Source: CBDBBY01 sp965205055
Lineage (GTDB): Bacteria > Pseudomonadota > Alphaproteobacteria > Rhodobacterales > Rhodobacteraceae
DNA: 64,000 bases
Direction of reading: 5' to 3'
NCBI GenBank assembly: GCA_965205055.1
Contig: OZ242030.1
Coordinates: forward strand, 3,534,001 to 3,598,000
Shown: piece after piece, positions 27,566 to 36,469 of the stretch
Layout: each line of letters opens with the position of its first letter
Numbering within the stretch: position 1 is the stretch's first letter
Notes under the pieces: model-generated
Databases searched by the model: none
Told to the model about the DNA's origin: nothing
Seen by the model: only the letters and a program-made list of their open reading frames with translations
Made by a program: the position numbers and the translations under genes

Positions 27566-27829
27566 TTGAAATCCTTGTTGCGTTGCGCGTGCGACACCAT
27601 GAACTCAACCCGCCATCAACGGCGGAGCTTCAATCCGAGAAGAAACAGCCCAATCGGCATCTTCATCTGTTGCGATGCAGATCCTGAGGGTAAAAGTCGT
27701 TTTCGACTTAAAGACATTAAAATGTATTTCCGCCTACTTGTAAAGAATTTTCGCATTCTTTACCCAAGCAATTGCGTGTGGATGGGGACATCCCATTTTT
27801 TGGTTTGAGAATTACTGGGCGCGGTGCGG
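27566..27829. other. Upstream region of fic
   Basis: This is non-coding as far as I can see, turning AT-rich near 27700-27780. Confidence 0.4.
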
Positions 27830-27925
27830 CCGCGAAAGCGGGGACCAACGCTCTGCTCGCCGTCAAACGCTGCATCGAAAGCAATCGTTGCTCCGCCAAC
27901 TGACCAAGAAATAGGACGCACCCTG
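27830..27925 (+). pseudogene. Transposase 3' end with right terminal repeat
   Basis: A frame reads KAGTNALLAVKRCIESNRCS and then AN and a stop, matching the ANALLAxKCCxENxRW segment of the remnant at 12.9 kb. Immediately after it, TGACCAAGAAATAGGACGCA then CCC is the same right end as inverted-repeat elements C and D. This links the short elements to a full-length parent insertion sequence. Confidence 0.5.
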
Positions 27926-28677
27926 TGTGGATACCCTCTCGCGACGCGGGCGTTGCCTTGTCCAGTTCCGGGCACCCGTTAAGCGCTTCCCAGTATTCGG
28001 CCTGTTCGATTCGGCATCGATCCGGCCTGTATTGGCCGAAGCTTCCCGGCATCTCCCGAACGCCTCGGCCTGCGCCGGACGAAGCTGCCGCATCTGGATT
28101 TCCGCCTTCAAACTTGCATAAAGACGCTATTCATGGCCGCCATTGGCCTTGAAACAAACCAAAGCAATTCTTCGGTCGGCGATCTCCTCCAGTTCTCCAT
28201 GTCCATCTTCCGTGTTCGGCAGGCGAAGTCGGCGACTGTCGGTCAGACAATGAATTTCAAGCCAATTGCGATTGCGCGAGATATCTTTGCCAATGATCTC
28301 AGGATGTGATAAAGAGTTCAGTATCTCTTCCTTCTGGTCTGCGGTCCTTGTCGGCCGCAATCAACTGTTCGAGACGACGAAGAGAGGCGGTGCTGGCGTG
28401 GTTGATCGCGTGGTCAGGCCACGAGGTTGACGCGCCATGCCTCGCCCCGTCGCCGGCCTTGGCCATGGTTGGCGACGGGGAAGTAATATCACGGTTGAGA
28501 TACAGAAGATGGACGTTCAGGCGGAGCGAAGCCGGAATCTTGCTCATCGCCGATCCAAAGATTGAAGGAATTTGAGCCAAGCCGGCGCGCGGTCATTTGG
28601 CGATGCTGGGTTTCTCGTTGGCGATTGCCGGCTCATCCAGCTTGGGCCGACGTATTGCGAACGACATTGATCCTTTA
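27926..28677. other. Intergenic stretch with no supported gene
   Basis: Open frames here are short, on both strands, and show no family pattern. It could be an eroded gene, but nothing supports a call. Confidence 0.4.
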
Positions 28678-28789
28678 GAGCGTTTTTCATTAAGTTTGAC
28701 TCACTGTACTCATCCCGTATCCTTATAAAGCCCAACGGAGATTGGAGAATTCTCAGATTGAACTGGGTCAAACTTAATGAAAAACGCTC
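28678..28789. mobile_element. IS630/mariner-type MITE with perfect 23-bp inverted repeats
   Basis: The left end GAGCGTTTTTCATTAAGTTT then GAC (28678-28700) and the right end (28767-28789) are perfect inverted repeats of 23 bp. They enclose a 112-bp element with no gene. A TA dinucleotide borders each side (28676-28677 and 28790-28791), the target duplication of IS630/Tc1-mariner transposition. It sits at the 5' end of an EamA-transporter pseudogene and supplies an ATG to it. Confidence 0.88.
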
Positions 28790-29380
28790 TAGCGCTGACG
28801 GCGGCTCGATTCGGCGCCGCTTCGTTGCTGTTCGTGGTGACGCTTTTCGGATCCGGTCTTCGATTGTCCGTCTCATCATGGCGTCACATCGTTGCCGCGA
28901 CGTTGATAGCAACATTTTTCGTCATGACGTTCGAAGGGTTGAAGACTGCGCCTCCTTTTTCCATGAGTGCCATCCTCACGCTGACTCCTGCCATGTCCGC
29001 AGTATTCGGACGGTTGCTATTGCGCCAAGTTGTGACGGGCAGAATGAAGACTGCGCCTTCGATCGGCGGAATTGGGGCGGTTTAGGTGATATTCAGGGCG
29101 TACCTGTCCTCCTTGCTTGAATTTCGACTCGGTCGCGGCGAGACCATCTTCTTGATTGGCTACGCGGCACATGCATTTTACACGCCTTTCGTTCACAAAT
29201 TCCATCAAGGCGTTCCCGGAGCCATGTTCGCTTTCAATATGACTGCGTTCGGCACAATTCTGCTCGTGGCGTTTGGATGGCAGGAAATTGAAGAGGACGA
29301 GCCGTGGGACGCGTTCGACCAGTTTAATGCTGGCGAACAGTCTCGTCCCGACCGAGGTGTCGCATGAATCAAGAATCCAC
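28777..29380 (+). pseudogene. EamA/DMT-family transporter, truncated and with a nonsense codon
   Basis: From the ATG inside the MITE end, the frame reads LALTAARFGAASLLFVVTLF, then AILTLTPAMSAVFGRLLLRQ, as in the drug/metabolite transporter superfamily. A TAG at 29083-29085 interrupts it (GAV, stop, VIFRAYLSSLL; Trp is expected at that position). The same frame then continues with LGRGETIFLIGYAAHAFYTP and MTAFGTILLVAFGWQEI. The first helix was lost on the MITE side and the last helices are missing. Confidence 0.75.
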
Positions 29381-29512
29381 TTTGGAACAAATTTAAGTGA
29401 ACTACGCGTTGTTGGCGAAAACCTGCTTTCTATGCACTATGAAAGGCGCTCTGGACTTTCCCAATATTGGAAGTAAGTTGATCGTGGGCTGTCACCAAGT
29501 AAAAGGCGTGTC

Positions 29513-29767
29513 ATGACACGTGACCCCATCCATCCGGGTGAAACGCTGCGCGAGTATCTGGAGGAGATCGGGATGAGCGCAGCCGAACTTGCTCGGCGGA
29601 TCGAAGTTCCGGTGAACCGTATTGCCGAAATCCTCAATGGCCGCCGCGCCATTACTAGCGACACAGCGCTGCGCTTAGGGCACTTCTTTGAAACTTCGAG
29701 CGAGTTTTGGCTCAATCTTCAAACGCTTTACGAATTACGGCTGGCGACTTGGAAAAGCGGTGCGTAG
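29513..29767 (+). CDS. higA: HigA-family antitoxin (orphan)
   Basis: The 84-residue XRE-type helix-turn-helix protein begins RDPIHPGETLREYLEEIGMS, then AAELARRIEVPVNRIAEILN and GRRAITSDTALRLGHFF, the HigA/VapI pattern. The fuller family usually carries a little more C terminus. Here a TAG at 29765-29767 ends it, and the same frame beyond still reads IDRLSVLDNDYQLRLYNF. No higB toxin is visible in the ~130 bases upstream, where it is expected. Confidence 0.85.
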   Translation: MTRDPIHPGETLREYLEEIGMSAAELARRIEVPVNRIAEILNGRRAITSDTALRLGHFFETSSEFWLNLQTLYELRLATWKSGA

Positions 29768-29875
29768 ATCGACCGTCTGTCCGTGCTGGATAACGACTAT
29801 CAACTGCGGCTGTACAATTTTTAGCGAATTTTTGATATTGCCTGTCGCCCTCTCTAGTGGCAGATTCGATTCATT

Positions 29876-30066
29876 GGAGTCTGTTTGATGCTTTCCGGCT
29901 CCGGCGCAGCGTCTGTAATTCCGTCAAGCGCATTGGGAAGCCGATCTTTGAATTCATTGAACTGTACACGGAAAAGAGATGAAAATCTGCAGCCGGTCGG
30001 CAAGCTGTGAACGCCTCTTCTCTGCCCGCAAAATAGGGATCTATCTGATTAAAATATGCCACCAGA
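29876..30066. repeat. 190-bp dispersed repeat, copy b
   Basis: It has the same orientation as copy a and is about three quarters identical by eye. It lies directly between the orphan higA and the Phd/YefM-like antitoxin, where a toxin gene might once have been. Confidence 0.6.
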
Positions 30067-30121
30067 CTTTTGAACCACAATGCCTGTATCGGCAATCACG
30101 TCCAACTTTGGAGTTGTCAAC

Positions 30122-30331
30122 ATGGAGATCATTTCCGCCGCGGATATCGAGGCGGACTTCGACCAATTCATGGATACGGCACAGAGAGGGCCAGTGGCTG
30201 TCACCAAGAAAAATCGCCCTGTAGGAGTATTCTTTTCGATGGATGACATTCAGGACACCATCTGGGCTAAGGAGCCTGAAAAGCCCGCGATGAGGGTTAT
30301 CTTGCAACTGAGGAAAGCGCTGCTCGCTTGA
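30122..30331 (+). CDS. Phd/YefM-type antitoxin-like protein (orphan)
   Basis: The 69-residue protein reads MEIISAADIEADFDQFMDTA, then QRGPVAVTKKNRPVGVFFSM. The second part is the Phd/YefM core (…EPVxITKxGRPVAVxxS), which forms a DNA-binding dimer whose C-terminal tail would wrap the toxin. An in-frame upstream ATG at 30080 would add 14 residues. No toxin frame follows within 380 bases. Confidence 0.7.
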   Translation: MEIISAADIEADFDQFMDTAQRGPVAVTKKNRPVGVFFSMDDIQDTIWAKEPEKPAMRVILQLRKALLA

Positions 30332-30714
30332 ATGCTTTGCTGAATGCTGACGATATAAGCTTTCAGATTGAGTCGATAAATCGTTATCAAAAATTATAGC
30401 CAAGAAATTGAACAAGACTGTCAAACCAATTTTAGCACTTACCAATAATACCGTCGCATTGCGGCGCGCCAAACTTAAGGAATCAGTTTCTCAGAGTCAT
30501 ATAAACCTGCTTACTTGCCGCACTGTCTGCTCGCTTGATGAAGACAATTTCTATGTTGGCTTAATCATCAAACGTAACGACGGAACGCAATATCACATTC
30601 AAAAACAGTGTTAGGACGGACACACCGTCCGACCAGCAGTCCCAATCTATTGTAGCTTAATACAGTCATCAGTGGCAATTCAATAAAAAGGCGAAATCAT
30701 CTTTGTAACAACTA
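30332..30714. other. AT-rich intergenic DNA
   Basis: A 68-codon frame at 30408-30614 has no recognised family and weak coding character. I do not call it a gene. The base composition is clearly more AT-rich than the metabolic parts of the window. Confidence 0.4.
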
Positions 30715-32076
30715 TTAAGCGGTATGAGTAAACGAAAAATACAGTGAATAATAATTTGCACTCGCCAATCGGCGATCATCAGAATATTGCTGTAAATCGC
30801 TCTCGTCTAAGTTTGAGAATACAACAAATTCAGCACCTTTATCGGTTCGCGATAAAACCAATCCAGGAAGGTGTTCACTAAGATTGTTAAGGAATTCAAT
30901 CTGAACCACGTAGTTTGTTTCTCCGGATAGTCTAAGAAGCTCATCGCCCATACGGATACGGGTGACTTCAGGAATTTTATATTCTTCAGTGATTCCAGAA
31001 AGTAATACGACGTAGCGCTGAATCCATTGGAAAAGACGTTTATCCTTCACTTGAATCAGTTGAAGGAAAAGGGCGTCAGCGGAATATATCTGTTTCCGAA
31101 CAGGCACAAAATTAAGTTTCAGCGAATTAACGGTTCGTATTACATCGCGGGGAGTTTCAAGGTAGCGATCACCCCATTTATCCAATACCTCAAAAACTTC
31201 TTTCTCTGTGTTTGCACCAAGTGACTTATCCTCCAGTAGTGCCACAAATTCAGAAAATAGCCAATTTTTTAGATTAGCTCTCTGGGCATTTGGTACGCGA
31301 AAGGAAGCTTGAATAATTTTTTCCAAATATGTGTGCTTTTCCTCAATATTAACAGCGGTTTTTAGGCTTGCTGAAAGAATCTCTGGGTCATATGCTAATA
31401 TATATCCGACGTTTGGAAAATCGGCAACGGCACGCACAAGGCGAAGGACTTCAAAGACTTCACGGGGCTCCAAGCGATCAAGATCATCGACGAAGACAAC
31501 AATTGGGTCTTCTAGTAACGCCAAATTTTGCTGTAACTGAGATCTCAATTTACTCAAAGAGTGTGCGGAGTGTTTGGAAGCCTGTTCCCCACCCCGCTTC
31601 AAAAACTTGCCAAGTAAATTGGCAATAAATGTGATTGTTGAACCTGATTGCGGTTCGGATATTTTTGCCGCGTCTAAAGCCAACGCTGCATACAACTTCA
31701 TCATCTTGTATGTTTTCCGTTTGAATTTTCTAGGCAAGAGCTCGTGGATTGCATCACCAAGATCCACAAAAAATTGATAAAGTAAATCTTCACGATTTCC
31801 AATCAACCATGGGGAAAACCTGACTATCTGTTTATGTTGCAGTTTGTTTAAAGCCAAGTTTACCAGCGATGTTTTTCCCGAACCCCACGCCCCTTCCACC
31901 CCGATTACAAGGCCACGGGATAAGTCATTTTCTGTAAACACGTTGGCCAGATGTGTAGCCAATTCACCAAATTCGAGCTTGTCGTCCTTGACATCCAAGA
32001 TTGGTGTGTCCTTGATCCCGCTATTTTGGTTTTCGCATTGAGCGGATTTATTGGCTAGTAGATTCGTAAAAGGCAT
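30715..32076 (-). CDS. KAP-family P-loop NTPase
   Basis: The roughly 453-residue protein matches KAP NTPases: Walker A EGAWGSGKTSLVNL near the N terminus, IVRFSPWLIGNREDLLYQFF, Walker B PIVVFVDDLDRLEPREVFEV, then VLRLVRAVADFPNVGYILAY. The start is uncertain between two adjacent ATGs (32079, 32076); AAGGA upstream favours the second. KAP proteins are often membrane-associated and frequent in defence islands. Here no transmembrane insertion is evident. Its base composition is AT-rich relative to neighbours, so recent transfer is likely. Confidence 0.88.
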   Translation of the reverse strand: MPFTNLLANKSAQCENQNSGIKDTPILDVKDDKLEFGELATHLANVFTENDLSRGLVIGVEGAWGSGKTSLVNLALNKLQHKQIVRFSPWLIGNREDLLYQFFVDLGDAIHELLPRKFKRKTYKMMKLYAALALDAAKISEPQSGSTITFIANLLGKFLKRGGEQASKHSAHSLSKLRSQLQQNLALLEDPIVVFVDDLDRLEPREVFEVLRLVRAVADFPNVGYILAYDPEILSASLKTAVNIEEKHTYLEKIIQASFRVPNAQRANLKNWLFSEFVALLEDKSLGANTEKEVFEVLDKWGDRYLETPRDVIRTVNSLKLNFVPVRKQIYSADALFLQLIQVKDKRLFQWIQRYVVLLSGITEEYKIPEVTRIRMGDELLRLSGETNYVVQIEFLNNLSEHLPGLVLSRTDKGAEFVVFSNLDESDLQQYSDDRRLASANYYSLYFSFTHTA

Positions 32077-32395
32077 CATTTTTCCTTTGTATTGCAATGG
32101 GATTCGATTAATATACTGAATTGCTGCTGACTGAAAATGATTATTGTAAATTTGTTGGCACGATTTCTCGGAGCGCCCCGAAGTTGATGAGCGCACGGAG
32201 TTGAATTTGCTTAGGACGCTGGCCAAAGCGCGTAGGCAGCGTCAGGGTCCAGCCCCGCTGGTCAGACGAAGTCTCGAAAAGTGGGTGAGCTCAGACATAT
32301 GCATCCAAAAGTGACCTCCGCCTGCCCTGTCAATAAGCATCTAAAAACTACCCCTTTTATGCATTCAAAGATGACCCTAACGATGAGTGGCTTTT
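32077..32395. other. AT-rich leader and IS21-like end repeats
   Basis: No gene is supported. Near 32300-32390 several short copies of a CAAAAGTGACC / CAAAGATGACC sequence occur. They resemble the multiple terminal repeats of IS21-family ends (compare AAAAGTGACCC at 19573), so this is probably the right end of the element whose istB remnant follows. Confidence 0.5.
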
Positions 32396-32815
32396 TTGGG
32401 TTGACAAGTTCCTTTCCGGAGGTCTGGGGCCGCCGCTTTCGCATTCGGACGGCCCGCCGGTCAGTCCATGATCTGTTGCGAAACCGCCCGCATTTGTCGC
32501 CGGTCGAGCAAGGCTGCGGTTAACTTCGCGTCGCCGAACACGTTCGACCACTGCCCGAACACGAGGTTCGTCGTCTGATGACCGACATGCGATCATAGAG
32601 CTTGTCGGCTAGGTGGAACAGCAGCAGTTCGCCGTTCGGAGCGAACGAAAGGTAGCCCAGATTGTCCAGAATCAGGAAGTCCAGCAGCGAGAGTGCGTCC
32701 GCCATCCGTCCTTGGCGGTTCGCCTTGGCTTTCGCTACCAGCCGGTTCACCAAGTCAACGACATTGAAGAACCGGCCACGGCGACCGTCCCGGATCCAGC
32801 CGCGAGCCAAGCCGA
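32396..32815 (-). pseudogene. istB: IS21-family istB remnant, frameshifted
   Basis: The minus strand reads RGRFFNVVDLVNRLVAKAKA, ALSLLDFLILDNLGYLSFAP and GELLLFHLADKLYDR. This is the middle of the IstB AAA+ helper ATPase, including its Walker B region (normally DFIVLDELGYLPF; here DNLGYL). The frame then shifts and only fragments of the TTALLDRL segment remain. The N-terminal Walker A half is missing. Confidence 0.75.
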
Positions 32816-33111
32816 CTGGGATATGCGAAATTTATGGATGGCTAAATCTGAATAACGAATTGTCGGTATTAAGGTCTCATCAGGAAGTAAACTGTCCAAA
32901 TTCATAGATTTTATAACAATTTGACAGATTTTCTTGAAGCACTATGATATGAGAAATTTTGTTTTCACTTTACTCGTTGGTTAGAGGCAATTGTTAAAAA
33001 AAGTTTTGTTGGAAATTGGATCTATGTTTAAGATTTACCGTATAACTTTGCGGTGATTTTTGCAGATCGAACAAATTGATAACCTTTGTCTTGAAAAGTG
33101 CGACGATGCTT
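32816..33111. other. AT-rich intergenic DNA, no gene seen
   Basis: Nothing supportable is visible between the istB remnant and repeat copy c. Confidence 0.4.
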
Positions 33112-33306
33112 CTGCTAGTGGCATATTTTAATCAGATAGTTCCCTATTTTTCGGGCAGAGAAGAGGCGTTCACACAGCTTGCCGAACGGCTGCAGCTCTT
33201 CGTCTTTTTTCCGTTGTACAGTTCGTTGAATTCAAAGATCGGCTTCTCAATGCGCTTGACGGAATTGTAGACGCTGCACCGGAGCCGGAAAGCACCAAAT
33301 GGACTC
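33112..33306. repeat. 190-bp dispersed repeat, copy c (inverted)
   Basis: It is the reverse complement of copies a and b, beginning with GTGGCATATTTTAATCAGAT and ending in the CGGAGCCGGAAAGCA block. Confidence 0.65.
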
Positions 33307-33439
33307 CAATGAATCGAATCTGCCAATAGATTGTGCCCAGCAAATCCGACGGTGGATACTGGTCGGCGACTACGCCCGTACCAGCAAGGCTCGGCTGGCT
33401 TTGAATTGAAGATTAGGTGACACTCGGCATACGAACTAC

Positions 33440-33602
33440 TTCAGTTCACGTCTTTGGCGGCGTCCACGATTTTATCGAGGAAATCGAAACATTGATCTTG
33501 AACTTCATCGAGCTGCATAGCGGAAAAGAAACGAAGGTCTACAAATGGACGGGAGGCAGAAGCAGCTTGTCGCCGTTCGCTAAAAAGGGCGTCATCTGAC
33601 CG
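33440..33602 (+). pseudogene. Transposase C-terminal fragment (IS630-like)
   Basis: The + strand frame reads VHDFIEEIETLILNFIELHS and then GKETKVYKWTG. This matches the …IEEFEAAIRDFIELHNEKPKPYRWT type of ending in IS630-family transposases. It is alignable with the degraded frame in the 190-bp repeats, which suggests a common source. Confidence 0.45.
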
Positions 33603-33612
33603 AAACAGCCCA

Positions 33613-34290
33613 CTAAATCAAGGCTAAAGGCATCTGAACGACGGTACGTTTTCTGACAGACCGAGCCTTTTCAAGAAGAAACTCTCCGTCCAATTCAGCC
33701 CCATCGGATGCCGGAAGAATCTCGGGTTCTTGCAGAGTGATGACAAATGGATGTTCCAATTGGCAGCACATGGCGACGCTGTATTTCCGCTCGACAGTTG
33801 AGGGCTCTTTTCGCTTCTCGACCACAGCAGTAACCTGAGAAAATCCGACCTTAGTGCCAGATTTGGCGTTCACCAGGCCGTTTATATCCAGAGCCTCATA
33901 GCCGGTTTCTATCGACAAAGGGCGGTCCGAACGACAGACCAGCGCGAAATGCTTGTTTCGACTAGGCACGTAACGACTGGTCACCATTGATCCCGCGGGC
34001 AAGCTGTAATGCTCGCCAATTGTTGTTGTCGCTCGACACCATATGGCGATTTGCCCAGGTTTGACATCTACCGCACGCGGCTTCGACTTCATTGGACTAA
34101 ACGCGACCATAGGCATGCTTTGCGACCTCAATAACGAAGGGAGCGAAGGGCCGATGCTGTTGCCGATTCCCCACAGAAAGACACCGCCATTCTGCTGACG
34201 CTCGCGTTCTTTCCGGGCGATAATGTCTTCAATCGATTGTCCTGCCTCTGCACCAAATCGGGTCCATACGAATGCGTCTGGAAGTGGCAT
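33613..34290 (-). CDS. Conserved hypothetical protein (225 residues)
   Basis: The protein begins PDAFVWTRFGAEAGQSIEDI, then GGVFLWGIGNSIGPSL, and ends in a basic tail. I believe this belongs to a conserved family of unknown function found in accessory and defence-rich regions, but I cannot name it. It has no signal peptide, membrane helix or nucleotide-binding motif. It is divergent from the ImmA/IrrE-like gene 380 bases away. Confidence 0.7.
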   Translation of the reverse strand: MPLPDAFVWTRFGAEAGQSIEDIIARKERERQQNGGVFLWGIGNSIGPSLPSLLRSQSMPMVAFSPMKSKPRAVDVKPGQIAIWCRATTTIGEHYSLPAGSMVTSRYVPSRNKHFALVCRSDRPLSIETGYEALDINGLVNAKSGTKVGFSQVTAVVEKRKEPSTVERKYSVAMCCQLEHPFVITLQEPEILPASDGAELDGEFLLEKARSVRKRTVVQMPLALI

Positions 34291-34670
34291 GCATTTCTCC
34301 TTCGGCTCAAGCGACTATTCATGCATAACCAATCGTAGGCAAGATACATCTGGTCAGTTGTAGCATTTCACGCAGAGCATGGGGTTCGCGAGTCCGGCTT
34401 GGTTGCCGCACAGGCGTGAGGCAGCCGACACTGCCAAGAATTTTGAGCAGACCTGTGTCAAAGAAAGAACCTGCGTATCGTAAAGTTGTGGCGATTCTGG
34501 CGAACATCAGCCAGCCAGCCTCTGAGTTCTCTATATATTCACCATGCATCTGAGATACTGGCTCATCACATTGAAGACTTAACGGTCTAAAGCAATCTGG
34601 AGGTCGGGCAGCGGACAAACTACGGACGGCAATCGAAAGCTGCGTAGAGGCAAAAATATAGGGAGACGGA
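34291..34670. other. Divergent intergenic region
   Basis: Probably holds the promoters of the two divergent genes. I see no clear operator or RNA gene. Confidence 0.4.
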
Positions 34671-35669
34671 GTGAAAACCTGCTCGAGATCATTCAAAGAA
34701 GAGTTGCAAGGCCTCGGCATAACCAATGACGCCATTGAGGCCGTCTGGCCGATTTGGTGGAGCGACGAGGCCGAGGGATCAGTGTCAGCTCAAGCGGAGA
34801 TGCGTTTCTCAGTTGCCAGAAGGCTTGGGCTTTCGCCTAAGTCGGTGGTCGGTGAGCGGCAACCCGAGTTTGTTTGGAGAAACAACGCCAAGTTCAAAGG
34901 TTTGTCGAAGTATGGGGAGTCCGAGCAGGCCGCGCTTACATCCTTCTGCATAGCATTGGGTCGACACTTGGAAAAAGGTGTTCCGGAGAGCACGACTTCG
35001 TTGGAAAATTTGACTGATCCGGCAATTGTCCGAAACTCCGTTTTGGCTCGCTCACCGTTCGTGAGCTTGCCAGATATTTGCGCTGTTTGCTGGGATTACG
35101 GGATACCTGTAGTTCAATTGCGAGTATTTCCTCTTTCCGCAAATAACATGGTAGCAACGGCAGTGAAAACACTAGATGGCTTTGCCGTTCTGGTTGGCAA
35201 AGACTCGAGGTTCCCAGCACCAATTGCGTACCATGTAGCGCGCGAGCTAGGCCATATCGCTGCCGGGCATTTGATGGAGTCAGACGCAATAATTGATCTT
35301 GAGGAGCGGAAAGAGAAGTCCGAGCGAGACCGGGAAGAGCGTGAAGCGGATGAATTTGCTTTGGAGTTATTGACCGGGCAAAAGTCTCCCAGCCTGAAAT
35401 GCGCGTCTTCTCCCAAGAGCAGTTTGGAGCTCGCGTGCGCCGTCAACTCAGCGTCCGCTGAGCGGCAAATCGAGCCTGGCACGCTTGCCCTCTGCTATGG
35501 ATATCAGACCTCTGACTGGAAGACGGCTTACGCTGCACTCAACCATATCTATAAAAGTAAGCACGATGTTTGGCGGATTTTGAATGCCATTGCCGCTGAA
35601 CACCTCGATTGGACGGTTTATAAGGACGACGAGGAAGCGTACATACGAGCTGTTATTGGGGCAAGATAA
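34671..35669 (+). CDS. ImmA/IrrE-like protein with altered HExxH site
   Basis: The 332-residue protein (GTG start, GGGAGACGGA just upstream) has the IrrE/ImmA metallopeptidase layout: AVLVGKDSRFPAPIAYHVARELGHIAAGHL around residues 165-200, then DREEREADEFALELL, the third-ligand helix. The zinc motif normally reads HELGH but here is RELGH, so the first metal-binding His is Arg. Related proteins with this change exist, so loss of peptidase activity is likely rather than proven. Such proteins often cleave repressors in phages, integrative elements or stress systems. Confidence 0.75.
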   Translation: MKTCSRSFKEELQGLGITNDAIEAVWPIWWSDEAEGSVSAQAEMRFSVARRLGLSPKSVVGERQPEFVWRNNAKFKGLSKYGESEQAALTSFCIALGRHLEKGVPESTTSLENLTDPAIVRNSVLARSPFVSLPDICAVCWDYGIPVVQLRVFPLSANNMVATAVKTLDGFAVLVGKDSRFPAPIAYHVARELGHIAAGHLMESDAIIDLEERKEKSERDREEREADEFALELLTGQKSPSLKCASSPKSSLELACAVNSASAERQIEPGTLALCYGYQTSDWKTAYAALNHIYKSKHDVWRILNAIAAEHLDWTVYKDDEEAYIRAVIGAR

Positions 35670-35670
35670 C

Positions 35671-35859
35671 TTGCCTAACACCGTTGCCGACAACGATATC
35701 GTCGAAAAGCTCTGCCGATGGAATAGCGTGGACGGCCTTTCGGAATGCTTAGAAACCGAGGCGTGCTCCATTGGCTACTTGGGATCATTACGCTTCGTCG
35801 TTGGCAAGAAGCTCAATAGGATGGGCTTGTCGGCTGCCTCGGAACAATCCGATCAATAG
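35671..35859 (+). CDS. Small hypothetical protein coupled to the ImmA/IrrE-like gene
   Basis: A 62-codon frame starts with TTG one base after the upstream stop, which allows translational reinitiation. It reads VADNDIVEKLCRWNSVDGLS and then ECLETEACSIGYLGSLRFVV. The sequence looks globular and has no recognised family. It may be the N terminus of a longer partner gene that has decayed beyond 35860. Confidence 0.4.
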   Translation: MPNTVADNDIVEKLCRWNSVDGLSECLETEACSIGYLGSLRFVVGKKLNRMGLSAASEQSDQ

Positions 35860-36135
35860 TCTGCTCAGACCCGAGTGCCGACAAGGCTGCGAAGATTTGC
35901 TTTGCTTGCAGTGCGATCACGTTCTCCGAGGGCGACGCCATCAAGGCACTGTCGAGCTACCAATTTGATCTCGGTCAAAAATCTGGCGAGTTTACTCATG
36001 CCAGTCTATGCTGCTTTCCGGAACGAGACAGTTTACGGTTCGATTAGCTTTGCGGTAAGACCGATTTTGTGCCCTCTTCTTTTCTGGAGCTGTTAAGCAA
36101 ATTAGGGTCGATGCGAACATTGAGGTACGCTTTAT
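35860..36135. other. Intergenic DNA, possible decayed continuation of the small gene
   Basis: No frame is supported; short conserved-looking bits appear in more than one frame, as in an eroded gene. Confidence 0.35.
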
Positions 36136-36469
36136 CTACGAGTCCCTTCGCAGACTTGCTTCAATTTTTTCCCGCACTTCTTCCATCTGCAACTTCGGTC
36201 GCAGCCGAGTTTTTGCTGACCGATCCCGCTCCAGCGCATGCCAGTTCGCAGCTGTCATGTCATAATCGAGAACTGGAAAACCCGCGAGAACGACAGCTGC
36301 GGCATAGCGCTCGACCCCTCCCGCCGCCGCGACGGAGGAATCAGCGCTCAACCGAAACAGGAATCGTCTCCTCGCCGTCAGAGTTGCTCGGCCATTGCAC
36401 GAAGCCAACGCCCGGGTTCATGCGCAGCGGTTCCAAGATCGTGTTGGCGTCAAACGAGAATCAAATGAC
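36136..36469 (-). pseudogene. VapC-type PIN toxin, decayed
   Basis: Downstream of the antitoxin, one minus-strand frame reads SFDANTILEPLRMNPGVGFV and then QWPSN, like the PIN start (LxDTNVxSEPLR…). Another frame further on reads VERYAAAVVLAGFPVLDYDM and then TAANWHAL, like the PIN C-terminal half. Frameshifts and internal loss separate them, and most acidic active-site residues are not in one frame. Confidence 0.55.

Noticed and set aside
26591..27808. 405-residue plus-strand frame
   Set aside because: It is antisense to the Fic gene, whose catalytic and inhibitory motifs are clear.
29380..29512. higB toxin upstream of higA
   Set aside because: The available space and frames show no RelE/HigB pattern.
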